A stretch of 60,512 nucleotides of DNA from Lachnospiraceae bacterium (GTDB taxonomy: Bacteria > Bacillota > Clostridia > Lachnospirales > Lachnospiraceae): the NCBI GenBank assembly GCA_024690825.1, contig JAILOK010000059.1:1-60512 (forward strand), read 5' to 3'. Of this stretch, positions 19,442-28,693 are shown in pieces. Positions within the stretch are counted from its first letter, which is position 1; the number at the start of each line of letters is the position of its first letter. A program made the translations under genes and the position numbers. A model generated the notes under the pieces. That model did no database searches and was not told where the DNA came from. It saw only the letters and a program-made list of their open reading frames with translations.

Positions 19442-20755
19442 TTACTGGTTGATCTTGGTGCTGTCAAGTGTAGTCAGTAACATGGAATCGGGGAAGCCCG
19501 CATCAGCGGCACCCTCACTGTATATCGTTACCACCGCGTCAAACATACGGTTCACCGTCCTCGTGGAAACTGCCCTGTCTGCCTGCAGCATGGAAGCGTT
19601 TACAAGCGAACTTCCAAATCTGAAGGTTATGTTTCCGGTTGGAAGATCCGCCCCATTATACAGGCTCTTCATGAGATTTGTGCATATAGTGGTCACTCTG
19701 TTGTCATAGGATGTGAAGCTGTCCTCCTTGACGGTGACATCCAGCTTATAGGTTTCCTCCTTCATGTACAGCTCAGGAAGGATCAGTGGATCAGTGGTCT
19801 TCTGTTTCATGATATATATGGTTGTCGGTATCTTGTCTTCATTTTTAAAGACTATCTTGTCATTATATTTGATGTTCCGTGCTGCACCGCCTATGTTGTA
19901 TATACCGTCATAGGCCGGATAATAGAAGAAATACAGGCTTCTGATCGAACACCCGTCATCGGCTATGTCTATATTGTTATAAGCGGTATAGTTTCTGGAA
20001 TAAGGAAGACCTATCATGCCTGCAGAAACCGTGTTATAAGTGACATTGACGGTGACAACCTGCTTGGGATTTCCGATCGCGGTAACGCCCGCATCCTTTA
20101 ACTCTATCTCAAAAGTACGGTTGACCTCTGTCCCGAGCCATCCGTTCACATCGATGAGCTTATCGAGAAATTCCTGCCTGGTATTATAATTATCCGACAT
20201 GAAGATACCGTCATAATGGCTGTCCATAACAGAAAGATCCGCAAGGCCTTCACTGTTTGGCTGGATAACATTTCCTGACAGATTCAGCCTGTTTCCCGAG
20301 GCGGTAAAGTTTGTTCCGTCAATATCAAGTTTAGCGTCATACCTCTGACCCTGATATACCAGTCCCTTCATAATGTAAGATGCAGTCAGGCCTTCAGCGC
20401 TCGATGCCGAAACCGTCGTATTGACAGAGATAACCTTTTTATCCGCCGGATTAACTATCGCCTCATTATCGATCAGTCTGAATTCGCTCGCTCCGGTAAA
20501 CTGCTTATAGATATCCTTCGTGGAATATCCCTTTATGCCTTCCATGATATCCTGCGCGATCATGGTTGCACGAAGTTTTACCTTTGCTTTCTGATTTACC
20601 TTGGCATTTACCGCAAAGCTGTTGAGCATAGGGATCAGCGCAACAGAAAGGATGAGCATGGCTATGAGAAGCTCCAGCAGAGTGAAGCCCGAATCATTGC
20701 CGATCCTCATCCTGTTATAGATTTTTTTAATAAAGATATTCTTCCCGTTCTCCAT
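19442..20755 (-). CDS. PilV-like minor pilin
   Basis: A 437-residue protein with a longish class III signal peptide, MENGKNIFIKKIYNRMRIG then NDSG|FTLLELLIAMLILSVAL, Glu at +5. The PilV/GspI pattern (FTLLE followed by MLILSVALIPML) is clear. The distal part is a beta-rich domain of unknown role, longer than in classical PilV. The gene ends 12 bases before the PilX-like gene begins. A downstream ATG at codon 16 (MRIGNDSG) would give a shorter, more usual leader, so the start is uncertain. Confidence 0.8.
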   Translation of the reverse strand: MENGKNIFIKKIYNRMRIGNDSGFTLLELLIAMLILSVALIPMLNSFAVNAKVNQKAKVKLRATMIAQDIMEGIKGYSTKDIYKQFTGASEFRLIDNEAIVNPADKKVISVNTTVSASSAEGLTASYIMKGLVYQGQRYDAKLDIDGTNFTASGNRLNLSGNVIQPNSEGLADLSVMDSHYDGIFMSDNYNTRQEFLDKLIDVNGWLGTEVNRTFEIELKDAGVTAIGNPKQVVTVNVTYNTVSAGMIGLPYSRNYTAYNNIDIADDGCSIRSLYFFYYPAYDGIYNIGGAARNIKYNDKIVFKNEDKIPTTIYIMKQKTTDPLILPELYMKEETYKLDVTVKEDSFTSYDNRVTTICTNLMKSLYNGADLPTGNITFRFGSSLVNASMLQADRAVSTRTVNRMFDAVVTIYSEGAADAGFPDSMLLTTLDSTKINQ

Positions 20756-20822
20756 AAAACCTGCTTTCTTTCCGGCTTGTAAGCGGCATCCTCTCCCAAA
20801 AACGCGTGCTTACCCTGCAGGA

Positions 20823-21758
20823 TCAGTTCCCCGGTTTGACAACCTTTGCTTCGGACTCGTCTTTCTTTTCGTCCGCTTCATTCTCCTTCTTTGCTCCTTC
20901 TTCTCCCTGGGCTTCACTTGCTGCCTTGAGTATCTCAAGGAAATCCCCGCTGTCAAATTCGGCAGATCCGAAAATATCCGAAGTTCCCGTCATTACTGCA
21001 GGCAGAGCAGGATAGTCATAAACCTTTCCGGTTCCCGTAAGAGAATATTCGCTGTAGATCGCTCCTATAGCCAGAAGTCCGTCCGAATCCTTGGCTACGG
21101 CTACATTGTTTATGGTCCTCCTGTAAGGGCTGTGAGAAAAATAATCCAGCATTCTCTTAAAGCCCTGATAAGAAGTCTTAAAATTCATATTTACCGTGTT
21201 CACATTAAGCGATATCGGTCCGAACTCTCCCTCATATCCGGGGGAAAGCACGCCTGTCGAAAACTGAAGATCCGGAACCTGGTATTCACCGTAATTTGTT
21301 GTCTCACCCGCCTGAGCCGCGGCAACATCCTGTTCGACAGTAGTCTCACCCATTTCATCCGTCTCGACAGGGGCCGGGGCCGGAGCTGCCTCTCCGCCGG
21401 ATCCGACTGTATAAAGAGTGATCGGATCCTGGAAGTCAAGAGTGGATACTCTCATAGGAGCCAGAGCCTCAAGCCTTAAAGCTTCCATCACGGAATCTTC
21501 TTCCTGGATGGCAGGAGGGAACAGCTCATATACTTTCTGAATTCCCGCATCCATCTCTGCCATGGCGTCCACATACATCTGCTGGCTGCCCATTTTATCC
21601 TTTAATTCGTCTACCTGCTGCTGCAGCTTTCCGTTAGCAGCCTGTATACCCGCCGTTTTCTCCTGATATCCTCTGTACACAAAGAAATATACAAGCACTG
21701 CAGCTAACACTGCCAGAAGCCCCAGAATAAGGGGCAGTTGCTTTTTATCAACATTCAT
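20823..21758 (-). CDS. pilO: PilO-like pilus inner-membrane component
   Basis: A 311-residue single-pass membrane protein: a helix at residues 8-28, then a coiled coil to about residue 60 (GKLQQQVDELKDKM), then a ferredoxin-like PilO/GspM domain. A Pro/Ala/Glu-rich loop sits near residue 130, and the C-terminal 40 residues are Lys/Glu-rich. The ATG overlaps the stop of the PilM-PilN gene by four bases. PilO pairs with PilN to form the periplasm-facing, here wall-facing, alignment complex between PilM and the pilin platform. Identification rests on topology and gene order more than on sequence identity. Confidence 0.78.
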   Translation of the reverse strand: MNVDKKQLPLILGLLAVLAAVLVYFFVYRGYQEKTAGIQAANGKLQQQVDELKDKMGSQQMYVDAMAEMDAGIQKVYELFPPAIQEEDSVMEALRLEALAPMRVSTLDFQDPITLYTVGSGGEAAPAPAPVETDEMGETTVEQDVAAAQAGETTNYGEYQVPDLQFSTGVLSPGYEGEFGPISLNVNTVNMNFKTSYQGFKRMLDYFSHSPYRRTINNVAVAKDSDGLLAIGAIYSEYSLTGTGKVYDYPALPAVMTGTSDIFGSAEFDSGDFLEILKAASEAQGEEGAKKENEADEKKDESEAKVVKPGN

Positions 21759-23629
21759 TGCTCTTCTCCCTCCCCTTCTTCAGTTGTTTCTGTTGTTTCT
21801 GTATCCTCTGCTGCACCGGCATCCGCCACATCCACGGTAAAGGAATCGTAAGTATCATATGATGTAGTTCCTATCTGGTTTATGGATACCACATCCGGAA
21901 GTTTATAGGTGCAGATAACGGAGAAGGTGACAGTTGATGTATAGTCCTCTTCGTCTATGTTGTCAGTGTACTGTGATACAGAGATCATCGCCACAGAATC
22001 AAAACTTCTGAGGTTGTTTACAATATTTACGGCCTCTTCCTTTGATGCACATTCAAAGGACATATTGGCCATAACACCATCGGACGAGAATGCCGTGACG
22101 ACCGACTGGGACGGAAGCTTCGTCTCAAGCTCGTCCACAAAATTCCTCAACCCGTCGTTTCGGGTATTTGTCATGTTGTATATATTGCTTACTTCGGTAT
22201 AGAGTGCCTGCTTGTCCATGTATTGATTGTAGACATCAACTATGGGCATCAGACTGTTCAGTTCATTGGTCAGTGACACATTCTTTGACTTCGCCTGATT
22301 GTAGGGCAGGATCGAAAGCGCCAGAAGGGCGCCCGTTGCAACCACGCCTACTCCAAGCAGCGCCCAGCCTATGATGGCTGTCTGATCACTTCCAAGGGAT
22401 AATCCTCCCTTTCCGTCCTTTGCATCCTTCTTTGCCGCCTTTGCGCGTCCCGCCTTCTTTTTGTCATGTTCCGGCGGTATCAGGTCCATGGGGGCTATGC
22501 AGGCTCCGATACAGGCAATATATTCACCGATGCTTATCTTTTTGACATCCTTGGCAAGCTTTGCAGAGGAAACCGTATCAAGAACCGCCACTTCGGTCTC
22601 CACCTCGGTTGAAAGCATCTCATCCAGGCCTATAAAGTCAGCTCCCATGCCGGTCAGCAGACACTTTGTAATGGGCCTTTCGGTATTTCTTGAATTGTAA
22701 TAGTCGATAACCCTTGTCACCGAACCTACAAACATCTCCAGCGACTGGGTGACATCGAATATAAGTTTCTGCCTTTTTATGCCTCTGTCCGAAGCCGGGC
22801 CTCCGATGCCGTCTTCTCCCACCGGTTCATCGGGAACTTCTTCGACTTTCTTTCTTCTGCCGGGACCGCGTTTCTTTTCAACCGGTTCCTCTACAGTGAG
22901 ATCTATGAGTTTCTGGCTCCGAAGGAGCTTTAATGCATCATCATACGAAGTTCCGCCAAGGGTATCGGCAGATACGACCTCCTCAACCGCGCTGTCGGCT
23001 CCGTATGTAATATTTCTCTGTAAAGTTATCTTTTTTGAATCAAGAACAGTAAGTACCGAGGACTGCTCATCAATCTTTATGACCAGGGTGACATCCTCAC
23101 CCACATCAGCCTTTATTACCGGCATGATAGAATTTCCGGCATAATCAAGAGCTTCTATGGAAAGCCCCGCCGCCTTTGAAAGACTGTAATATGATTCCAG
23201 CAGATCCTTGGGCGCGGCGAGCACCAGCATCTTTAACTGCTTTCTGCCGTCCTCTTCGATCTCTCCCAGCTGGTTATATGCCAGATGGTAGAGCGACATA
23301 TCCACCGGAAAATATTCCGTGGCTTTCGCATTCACCAAAGGTCCGAGGCTTCTTTCCTTGACCTTTGGAACAATCACCTCCCTGTTTGCGATCTTTGATG
23401 AGGTGATCGAATAAACCGCCTTTTTTGTCTTGACGCCATTTTCGCTTAACGCCTGCTTCAACATTTCACCGAAACCTTCAGGGTCAAGGATCTGTCCATC
23501 CTCGGTTGCCCCTTCGGGTGTGGGTATGGAGAAGCATTTGTAAACATTCGGATTGTTTCTTTTGTAGTCGATCTCAACGACCCTCGTTGTCGCAGCTCCG
23601 ATATCGACACTTACAACACTGTTTGCCAT
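21755..23629 (-). CDS. fused PilM-PilN pilus assembly protein
   Basis: A 624-residue protein joining two usually separate pilus components. Residues 1-380 are an actin-like PilM ATPase (VDIGAATTRVVEI at the start, a Gly-rich LTGMGADFIGL near 325). A charged, Pro/Gly-rich insert of about 40 residues (around 246-285) interrupts it. A Lys/Ala linker (about 388-410) leads to one membrane helix (418-441) and a PilN-like domain beginning with a short coiled coil (NQAKSKNVSLTNELNSL). The tail is Glu/Thr-rich. In other bacteria PilN's cytosolic N-terminus binds PilM, so fusing them makes that contact permanent. It lies 59 bases after the prepilin peptidase gene and overlaps pilO. The start lacks a strong ribosome site. 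Confidence 0.85.
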   Translation of the reverse strand: MANSVVSVDIGAATTRVVEIDYKRNNPNVYKCFSIPTPEGATEDGQILDPEGFGEMLKQALSENGVKTKKAVYSITSSKIANREVIVPKVKERSLGPLVNAKATEYFPVDMSLYHLAYNQLGEIEEDGRKQLKMLVLAAPKDLLESYYSLSKAAGLSIEALDYAGNSIMPVIKADVGEDVTLVIKIDEQSSVLTVLDSKKITLQRNITYGADSAVEEVVSADTLGGTSYDDALKLLRSQKLIDLTVEEPVEKKRGPGRRKKVEEVPDEPVGEDGIGGPASDRGIKRQKLIFDVTQSLEMFVGSVTRVIDYYNSRNTERPITKCLLTGMGADFIGLDEMLSTEVETEVAVLDTVSSAKLAKDVKKISIGEYIACIGACIAPMDLIPPEHDKKKAGRAKAAKKDAKDGKGGLSLGSDQTAIIGWALLGVGVVATGALLALSILPYNQAKSKNVSLTNELNSLMPIVDVYNQYMDKQALYTEVSNIYNMTNTRNDGLRNFVDELETKLPSQSVVTAFSSDGVMANMSFECASKEEAVNIVNNLRSFDSVAMISVSQYTDNIDEEDYTSTVTFSVICTYKLPDVVSINQIGTTSYDTYDSFTVDVADAGAAEDTETTETTEEGEGEEQ

Positions 23630-23688
23630 AAAGCTCTGTTACCCCGTAATGGATTTTCCCTTATTAAGCGCTTTGTGCGCTTTCTGCC

Positions 23689-24462
23689 CTACGGAATCCG
23701 CCCGGTCAGGAAGTTTTCCATATAGGCACTGGTAAGTCTGTCCCCGAACAGCATTCCCAGGTACAGACCGGCTGACAGATACGGACCCATGGCAAGCATA
23801 TGCTCCGCGCCCGTAACCTTCATCCTTATAATGTGTACAATGGAACCTATGATACAGCCGGCTATAAAGCCGAATATACACAGCTTCCATCCCAGCAGCA
23901 GTCCCATGACTGCCATCAGTTTGATATCACCGCCGCCTATGGCGCGGCCCTTTGACAATAAATACAATATATACAGCAACAGGCTTACTGACACGAAACC
24001 GATCAGATAGTCCGGCCAGTTTTTTCGGTCAAGTACTAGGTGTATCAGTCCCAATGCCAGTAAGACACCGTTGAGTCCGATTGGAATTTCATAAGTCCTC
24101 CAATCAATGATACTTATTGTCAATAACACACCTGATGCCAGGCACCAGATGCCGCTTTCAACGCTTATCCCGTGAAAGATAAAGATCAGGACGAATAGGG
24201 CGCCCGTCACAGCTTCCATGACCGGATATTTGGCCGAAAGCTTAATTCTGCATTTCCTGCATCTCCCCTTCAGGAAAAGATAACTCAGGAGCGGTACGTT
24301 GTCGTACCACTCCAGAGTATATCCACAGCTCTCACAATGTGATCTGACCTTTACCACGGATTCGTGTCTCGGGATCCTGTCCGTACAGACATTGAAGAAA
24401 CTACCGAAGCATAGTCCAAAGGCAAAGACGATCAGATAAAAGAGCGTTAGTTCGAGGGGCAT
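23689..24462 (-). CDS. pilD: prepilin peptidase (A24 family)
   Basis: A 257-residue polytopic membrane protease that removes class III leader peptides and N-methylates pilins. The N-terminal methylase-type domain has the four-cysteine zinc motif C43xxC46 ... C68xxC71. The two catalytic aspartates are Asp120 (IIDWRTYEIP) and Asp179 (GGGDIKL). About seven membrane helices are visible. The start codon overlaps the pilin stop by one base (TAATG), so the enzyme is made together with its main substrate. The five prepilin-like proteins of the operon are its likely targets. Confidence 0.95.
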   Translation of the reverse strand: MPLELTLFYLIVFAFGLCFGSFFNVCTDRIPRHESVVKVRSHCESCGYTLEWYDNVPLLSYLFLKGRCRKCRIKLSAKYPVMEAVTGALFVLIFIFHGISVESGIWCLASGVLLTISIIDWRTYEIPIGLNGVLLALGLIHLVLDRKNWPDYLIGFVSVSLLLYILYLLSKGRAIGGGDIKLMAVMGLLLGWKLCIFGFIAGCIIGSIVHIIRMKVTGAEHMLAMGPYLSAGLYLGMLFGDRLTSAYMENFLTGRIP

Positions 24463-24905
24463 TAGAATACTTTAGTTGAAGCAGGTGCTGCAACATCTTC
24501 AAAGTATGCCGGACATGAAACCTCTACCGTATTGGTAGTAGCATTGACCGTTACATTGACTGCAGGAGCAGTTGTATACTTCTTTGATGTAAGAGTAACC
24601 GTCTGTCCGCAGGTGTTTGCAAGCTCGCCCTGGAATGTAGGAGTCGAAGATGTTGTAAAGCTATATGTCTTTGATGAATGAGGAATAACTGTTCCTCCTC
24701 CAACTTGATTGTAAATAGCCTCATTTGCCATAGCGGCTTTAGCTGCGCTTGCTATCTCTGCTATAGCCTGATTGTCCTTCTGAAGCCTTGACTTCTCAAC
24801 ATATCTCAGGAACTGAGGTGCCAGAACTCCGATGAGGACTGCCATGATGGCGATAACTACGATCAGCTCGACAAGTGAAAAACCTTTGTTGTTCATTTTT
24901 TTCAT
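24462..24905 (-). CDS. pilA: major type IV pilin
   Basis: A 147-residue pilin with a very short leader, MKKMNNKG, and cleavage expected before Phe9; FSLVELIVVIAIMAVLIGVL carries Glu at +5. The mature protein of 139 residues has the usual N-terminal helix (…RLQKDNQAIAEIASAAKAA) and a small Thr/Val-rich globular head with Cys99 and Cys131, which could form the C-terminal disulfide loop. The ATG at 24905 has AAAGGAGA seven bases upstream. As first gene of the operon, smallest pilin-like protein and simplest in form, it is the best candidate for the fibre subunit. Ser/Thr-rich surface segments could be glycosylated, relevant to the GT-C genes next door. Confidence 0.92.
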   Translation of the reverse strand: MKKMNNKGFSLVELIVVIAIMAVLIGVLAPQFLRYVEKSRLQKDNQAIAEIASAAKAAMANEAIYNQVGGGTVIPHSSKTYSFTTSSTPTFQGELANTCGQTVTLTSKKYTTAPAVNVTVNATTNTVEVSCPAYFEDVAAPASTKVF

Positions 24906-25238
24906 AGATCTTCTCCTTTTTTTGAAATGTTTTTTGTTTATATTAAACCCGGAGCCCTATCTCCGAATTTAATTCAATTTATAAACAAAATATCACAATA
25001 AGTTCATAGATATTTTACATCATCATGTCAGTGATTGCAAACCCCAAATATTGTAAAAATGTATATATTTCCTACCATATTTAGAATATACCCCTTTTTT
25101 GCATCTTCGTGGCGAAATAGTAAATTTTATATTTTTTTTATACTTTCTTTATATTCTTTATATTCTACATATTTTATGTTATTATTCTCATTGTTTAACT
25201 TGATTCATTCTTTAAAGGAAAGGACTATTCCGGACACT
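24906..25238. other. AT-rich intergenic region between divergent pilus and GT-C genes
   Basis: A 333-base region. It holds the pilus operon promoter (25012-25040) and a leader of about 100 bases with a small hairpin, CGGAG/CTCCG around 24946-24962. To the right, toward the GT-C pair, the sequence is very AT-rich with several T-runs; no convincing plus-strand promoter could be picked. A longer frame upstream of 25239 exists, but its residues do not align with the paralogous protein, so I treat it as non-coding. No known riboswitch pattern was recognised. Confidence 0.6.
25012..25040 (-). promoter_or_regulatory. promoter of type IV pilus operon
   Basis: TTGCAA, 17 bases, TAAAAT on the minus strand, giving a transcript start near 25005 and a leader of about 100 bases before pilA. 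Confidence 0.65.
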
Positions 25239-26969
25239 ATGGATCCCTTACAAAATACACCGAGAAAAAAAATGATACTTATGGTTTTTATTATCATATT
25301 TCTTCAACTAGCATTATGCACTTGGTACATGGCATGCCAGAAAACCGGATTTTTTGCTGATGATCTATACAGTTACGGCTATGCTAACTCTCCAGGCTGT
25401 ATTTCCCCTCTTGAAACTGGTGAAAAACTTTATACCATCCGCTGGATACCCGGAAAAGCCCTCCACGAGTACCTCACTGTTTCTTCCGATGAGCGTTTTA
25501 CCTACGGAAGAATAGTGGAAACATTGGAAAGAGATGCTCATCCCCCTCTTTTCTATTTTATTCTTCATTCAATCTGCTCTATGACTCCCGATAAGTTTTC
25601 CGTGTGGAGTGCTTTCATCATAAATGCTTTGGGATTAACTCTTCTCCAGATGTATCTGTACCGACTATGTCTTTTCATCGGAAATAATCGCTTTATTGCG
25701 CTCCTGATATTGATATTTTTTGGTTTTTCCTCTGCAACCATCAATATGATGGTACTTCTCCGAATGTATATTCTTGCAACAGGATTTACAGTTGCATTTT
25801 CCTATTATGCACTGAAATACCTGTATGATATTTATAGTGACAAAATCATTGATGAAAATCTACTGTTGTCCTTTGTCTTTTTATATCTGTCATCCATGAC
25901 CGTTTATCTGTCCGTACTCTTTGCATTTCTTTTGACTCTGATCATATGTATAATGCTTTTGATCAGAAAAAAAATTAAAAGAATGTTCTGTTTTGGATTT
26001 TGCATGCTTTTTTCAATCGGAGTAATGTGTCTAAGTTTCCCCGTTGTTTTCACGCAGCTCTTAGGTGACAAGGTTGCTATAAAGGGGGCTGATCTGTTTC
26101 CATACATGTTGCAGATCCGAACGAGTATTTATGTGATTTCAAACGGTCTTTTCGGTATTAATACGCCCATATATCCCACTATGATACCGTTTTATACTGT
26201 AACCTCCCTTATAGGCTTAGGAATTCTGTATGCCATAATCCACTTCGTTTTTAGAAATGATACCTGGTTTATGGATTTTATAAAAAAATTAAGGACTTCT
26301 GTCGTATTTCTTTTTCAAAAATCCCTTAAATACATCCGACCTCTTCTTCCCTTTGTCATCATAAGTATTACTTTTGTTCTGCTTTTTTCAAAAGAACTCA
26401 AAATATATTACTACAAGGAACTGGCAATGAGATATTATTACATAATTACACCGTTTATAGCCATGATCATTTTACTGCTTCTTTTGAAACTGATCCGTCC
26501 AACGTTTGCGCGTTTCGGAATTATTGCAATCCTTACAGTTACTTCACTGATTTTTGGAAGCAAATGTTATCTTCAGCAACAGTTGGAAAGCGCAAAGATA
26601 GAACCTATAACAAGAGGTTGTGATGTTATTGTTATTGAAACAGACCCGCCAACATTCATGTATCACATCATGGATCTGATGGGATGTAAAAGTTTCCTAT
26701 TTGCCACAACTACCGACGTTTTCGACGGAAACGTGGATGACTCCTTATTGGAAAAAGCAAAGGAAAGTGATAATATTCTGCTTATGGTCGATCAGACTGC
26801 GGCAAACGAAAATTCCATGACTTCAAAGACTTATAAGTATGATGGGACCGAGGCTATTACATCCAAGGCTGAAAATGACGTCGTAAATCATTTCCAGTCC
26901 ATACCCGGATTTGAGCACACAGAACATGTAGGAACATATTACGGAAGCTATATATACAGGCTTAAATAA
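25239..26969 (+). CDS. GT-C-fold membrane glycosyltransferase-like protein (copy 1)
   Basis: A 576-residue polytopic membrane protein. I chose ATG at 25239 (MDPLQNTPRKKM) because it aligns with the start of the next, paralogous protein; AAAGGAAAGGA lies about 14 bases upstream. After the first helix comes FFADDLYSYGYANS, with the acidic pair typical of GT-C transferases that use polyprenyl-phosphate sugars, then DAHPPLFYF before the second helix. About ten more membrane helices follow, then an extracytoplasmic C-terminal domain. Family is that of PMT/ArnT-like transferases; donor and acceptor unknown. Base composition is clearly more AT-rich than neighbours, suggesting acquisition from elsewhere. 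Its position, divergent from pilA, makes pilin glycosylation a reasonable hypothesis. Confidence 0.7.
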   Translation: MDPLQNTPRKKMILMVFIIIFLQLALCTWYMACQKTGFFADDLYSYGYANSPGCISPLETGEKLYTIRWIPGKALHEYLTVSSDERFTYGRIVETLERDAHPPLFYFILHSICSMTPDKFSVWSAFIINALGLTLLQMYLYRLCLFIGNNRFIALLILIFFGFSSATINMMVLLRMYILATGFTVAFSYYALKYLYDIYSDKIIDENLLLSFVFLYLSSMTVYLSVLFAFLLTLIICIMLLIRKKIKRMFCFGFCMLFSIGVMCLSFPVVFTQLLGDKVAIKGADLFPYMLQIRTSIYVISNGLFGINTPIYPTMIPFYTVTSLIGLGILYAIIHFVFRNDTWFMDFIKKLRTSVVFLFQKSLKYIRPLLPFVIISITFVLLFSKELKIYYYKELAMRYYYIITPFIAMIILLLLLKLIRPTFARFGIIAILTVTSLIFGSKCYLQQQLESAKIEPITRGCDVIVIETDPPTFMYHIMDLMGCKSFLFATTTDVFDGNVDDSLLEKAKESDNILLMVDQTAANENSMTSKTYKYDGTEAITSKAENDVVNHFQSIPGFEHTEHVGTYYGSYIYRLK

Positions 26970-28693
26970 TGAAAACAATATCCTTAACATCCTGCTCCAG
27001 AAAAAAAATGGTAATATTGGTGATAACAATTGCCCTGCTTCAATTCATTCTGGTAATCCTTGAGTTTCATTTCATGAAAAAAGGCTTTGCCGGAGATGAG
27101 GTTTACAGTTATGCAACCGCAAATTCAAGTGAAGCCATGTCGCCATTGGTAGACATGGACGGGACATTACACATAAATGAATGGCTTACTCCCGGTCGAC
27201 TTTTTCAGGCTGTTGTTGTTTCCGAAGATGAAGTGTTTAACTATGCACATATCAATGAAATTCTTAGGTATGATGCTCATCCCCCTCTGTATTTTTATAT
27301 CCTTCATTTCCTCTGTTCATTTTTCATTAATAGTTTTTCCTGGATTCCATCAATCATCATTAATTCATTATCGATCTTTGTCGGTCAGATCTTTTTTTAC
27401 AGACTGTTTTTACTTCTTTCAGAGAACCGTTTGCGATCTCTCCTTGCGATGATTTTCTTCGGCAGCACTACGGCCATTATAAATTTAATGACTTTTGCAA
27501 GAAATTATACCCTGCAGACTTCGCTGACCCTGATCTTTTTGTACTATATATTTAAAGCCATGAGACAGCATTCACTTAACGAAAAAACGTCTAGAAGCAT
27601 TCTTTTTGCCGCCCTGTTTCTGTATTTAGCTTCTCTTACCCAATACCTCTCCGTTCTTTTCGGTTTTTTTGTCACGTTATCGATTTGTATTTATTATCTT
27701 TTCAAAAAAGATATACGATTTCTTCTGAATATCGGTCTTTCCATGACCGGGGCGATAGTTCTGATGATTATGTCTTTTCACCACGTCATTAACCAGCTTA
27801 TGTCAGACCAGACTGCCATGGAAAACGCCACGGACTTTCCTTATCCTCTCGAAATAAGAATTTCTATCCATATACTCTTTGATGAAATATTTGGTATTAA
27901 AACTCCTGTATCACCAACAATGCTTTTTTTCTGGATATTTTGGGGATTCGCCACAGTTTTTGTCATCTGTCTGATACTCTGGTTTCTCTTCAGGGCAGAT
28001 GAATGGTTTATATCTCTGCATTCTAAACTCCGCAAAAATTTGAACCATGTTATATTTAAACTGAAAAAACAGCGAGTGGTTCAATATTTTATATTACTAT
28101 TTTCGGTGACCATACTTATCCTTATCATCTCGTATAAATTCAAAATGTATTTTTACCATCCCAATTCGAACCGCTATCTCTTTTTCCTTTACCCATATGC
28201 AGCTATCATTTTCCTCGTGCCGGTTTTTGCATTATTCAAATTTAATCTGATCAATGCTTTGTTGATCATAGGTCTGTCGTGTTCATCTCTTATCTATGGA
28301 ACAAAAACAAATATCGGTCCTTCGGAGCTGCCGATGAGAGAAGCCATAGAAACTTTCACTGATTCCGATGTGCTGGTATTCACACCGGATCATTATACAG
28401 CTAATGCAAGTACCTTTTACCTTGAAAAATGCAATCAGGTTTTTTACACGACCAAAGGAACATTCTTTGATAACAAAGATACGTTCAAAATCGGCCTGTC
28501 AAAAAACAAGCCACTATATCTGTTATATTTCTGGCCAGCATACAACAATCAAAACGCGAAATCAGAATTGTTTGATTTGTTAAAGGTCCTTCAGGAAAAT
28601 GGCATAACCACAATGGATGTTGAAGGCAAAAATAATCATGGTGCACAACTCATTGCCGGTGTTGGAGGGCATGTCCTCCTCCGGCTGAGATGA
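26969..28693 (+). CDS. GT-C-fold membrane glycosyltransferase-like protein (copy 2)
   Basis: A 574-residue paralogue of the preceding protein, with matching landmarks: RKKMVILVI at the start, GFAGDEVYSYATANS, then RYDAHPPLYFYILHF, and equivalent helices throughout. The ATG shares its A with the TAA of copy 1 (TAATG), so the two are translated together and could form a heterodimer. It carries the same AT-rich composition. The gene meets the convergent YidC-sulfatase gene with no spacing at all. Predicted role, as for copy 1, is transfer of a lipid-linked sugar on the outer face of the membrane. Confidence 0.7.
   Translation: MKTISLTSCSRKKMVILVITIALLQFILVILEFHFMKKGFAGDEVYSYATANSSEAMSPLVDMDGTLHINEWLTPGRLFQAVVVSEDEVFNYAHINEILRYDAHPPLYFYILHFLCSFFINSFSWIPSIIINSLSIFVGQIFFYRLFLLLSENRLRSLLAMIFFGSTTAIINLMTFARNYTLQTSLTLIFLYYIFKAMRQHSLNEKTSRSILFAALFLYLASLTQYLSVLFGFFVTLSICIYYLFKKDIRFLLNIGLSMTGAIVLMIMSFHHVINQLMSDQTAMENATDFPYPLEIRISIHILFDEIFGIKTPVSPTMLFFWIFWGFATVFVICLILWFLFRADEWFISLHSKLRKNLNHVIFKLKKQRVVQYFILLFSVTILILIISYKFKMYFYHPNSNRYLFFLYPYAAIIFLVPVFALFKFNLINALLIIGLSCSSLIYGTKTNIGPSELPMREAIETFTDSDVLVFTPDHYTANASTFYLEKCNQVFYTTKGTFFDNKDTFKIGLSKNKPLYLLYFWPAYNNQNAKSELFDLLKVLQENGITTMDVEGKNNHGAQLIAGVGGHVLLRLR

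Noticed and set aside
24906-25034. Cyclic di-GMP riboswitch before pilA, as in some clostridia
   Set aside because: The leader is about 100 bases with one five-pair hairpin and none of the conserved GEMM core bases.
25035-25238. N-terminal extension of the first GT-C protein
   Set aside because: The extension does not align with the paralogue, includes the shared pilus promoter and is AT-driven; the internal ATG at 25239 aligns with the paralogue start.
28640-28693. Terminator at the convergent GT-C / YidC-fusion junction
   Set aside because: A GGAGG/CCTCC stem is present near the end of the GT-C gene, but no T-run follows on either strand.
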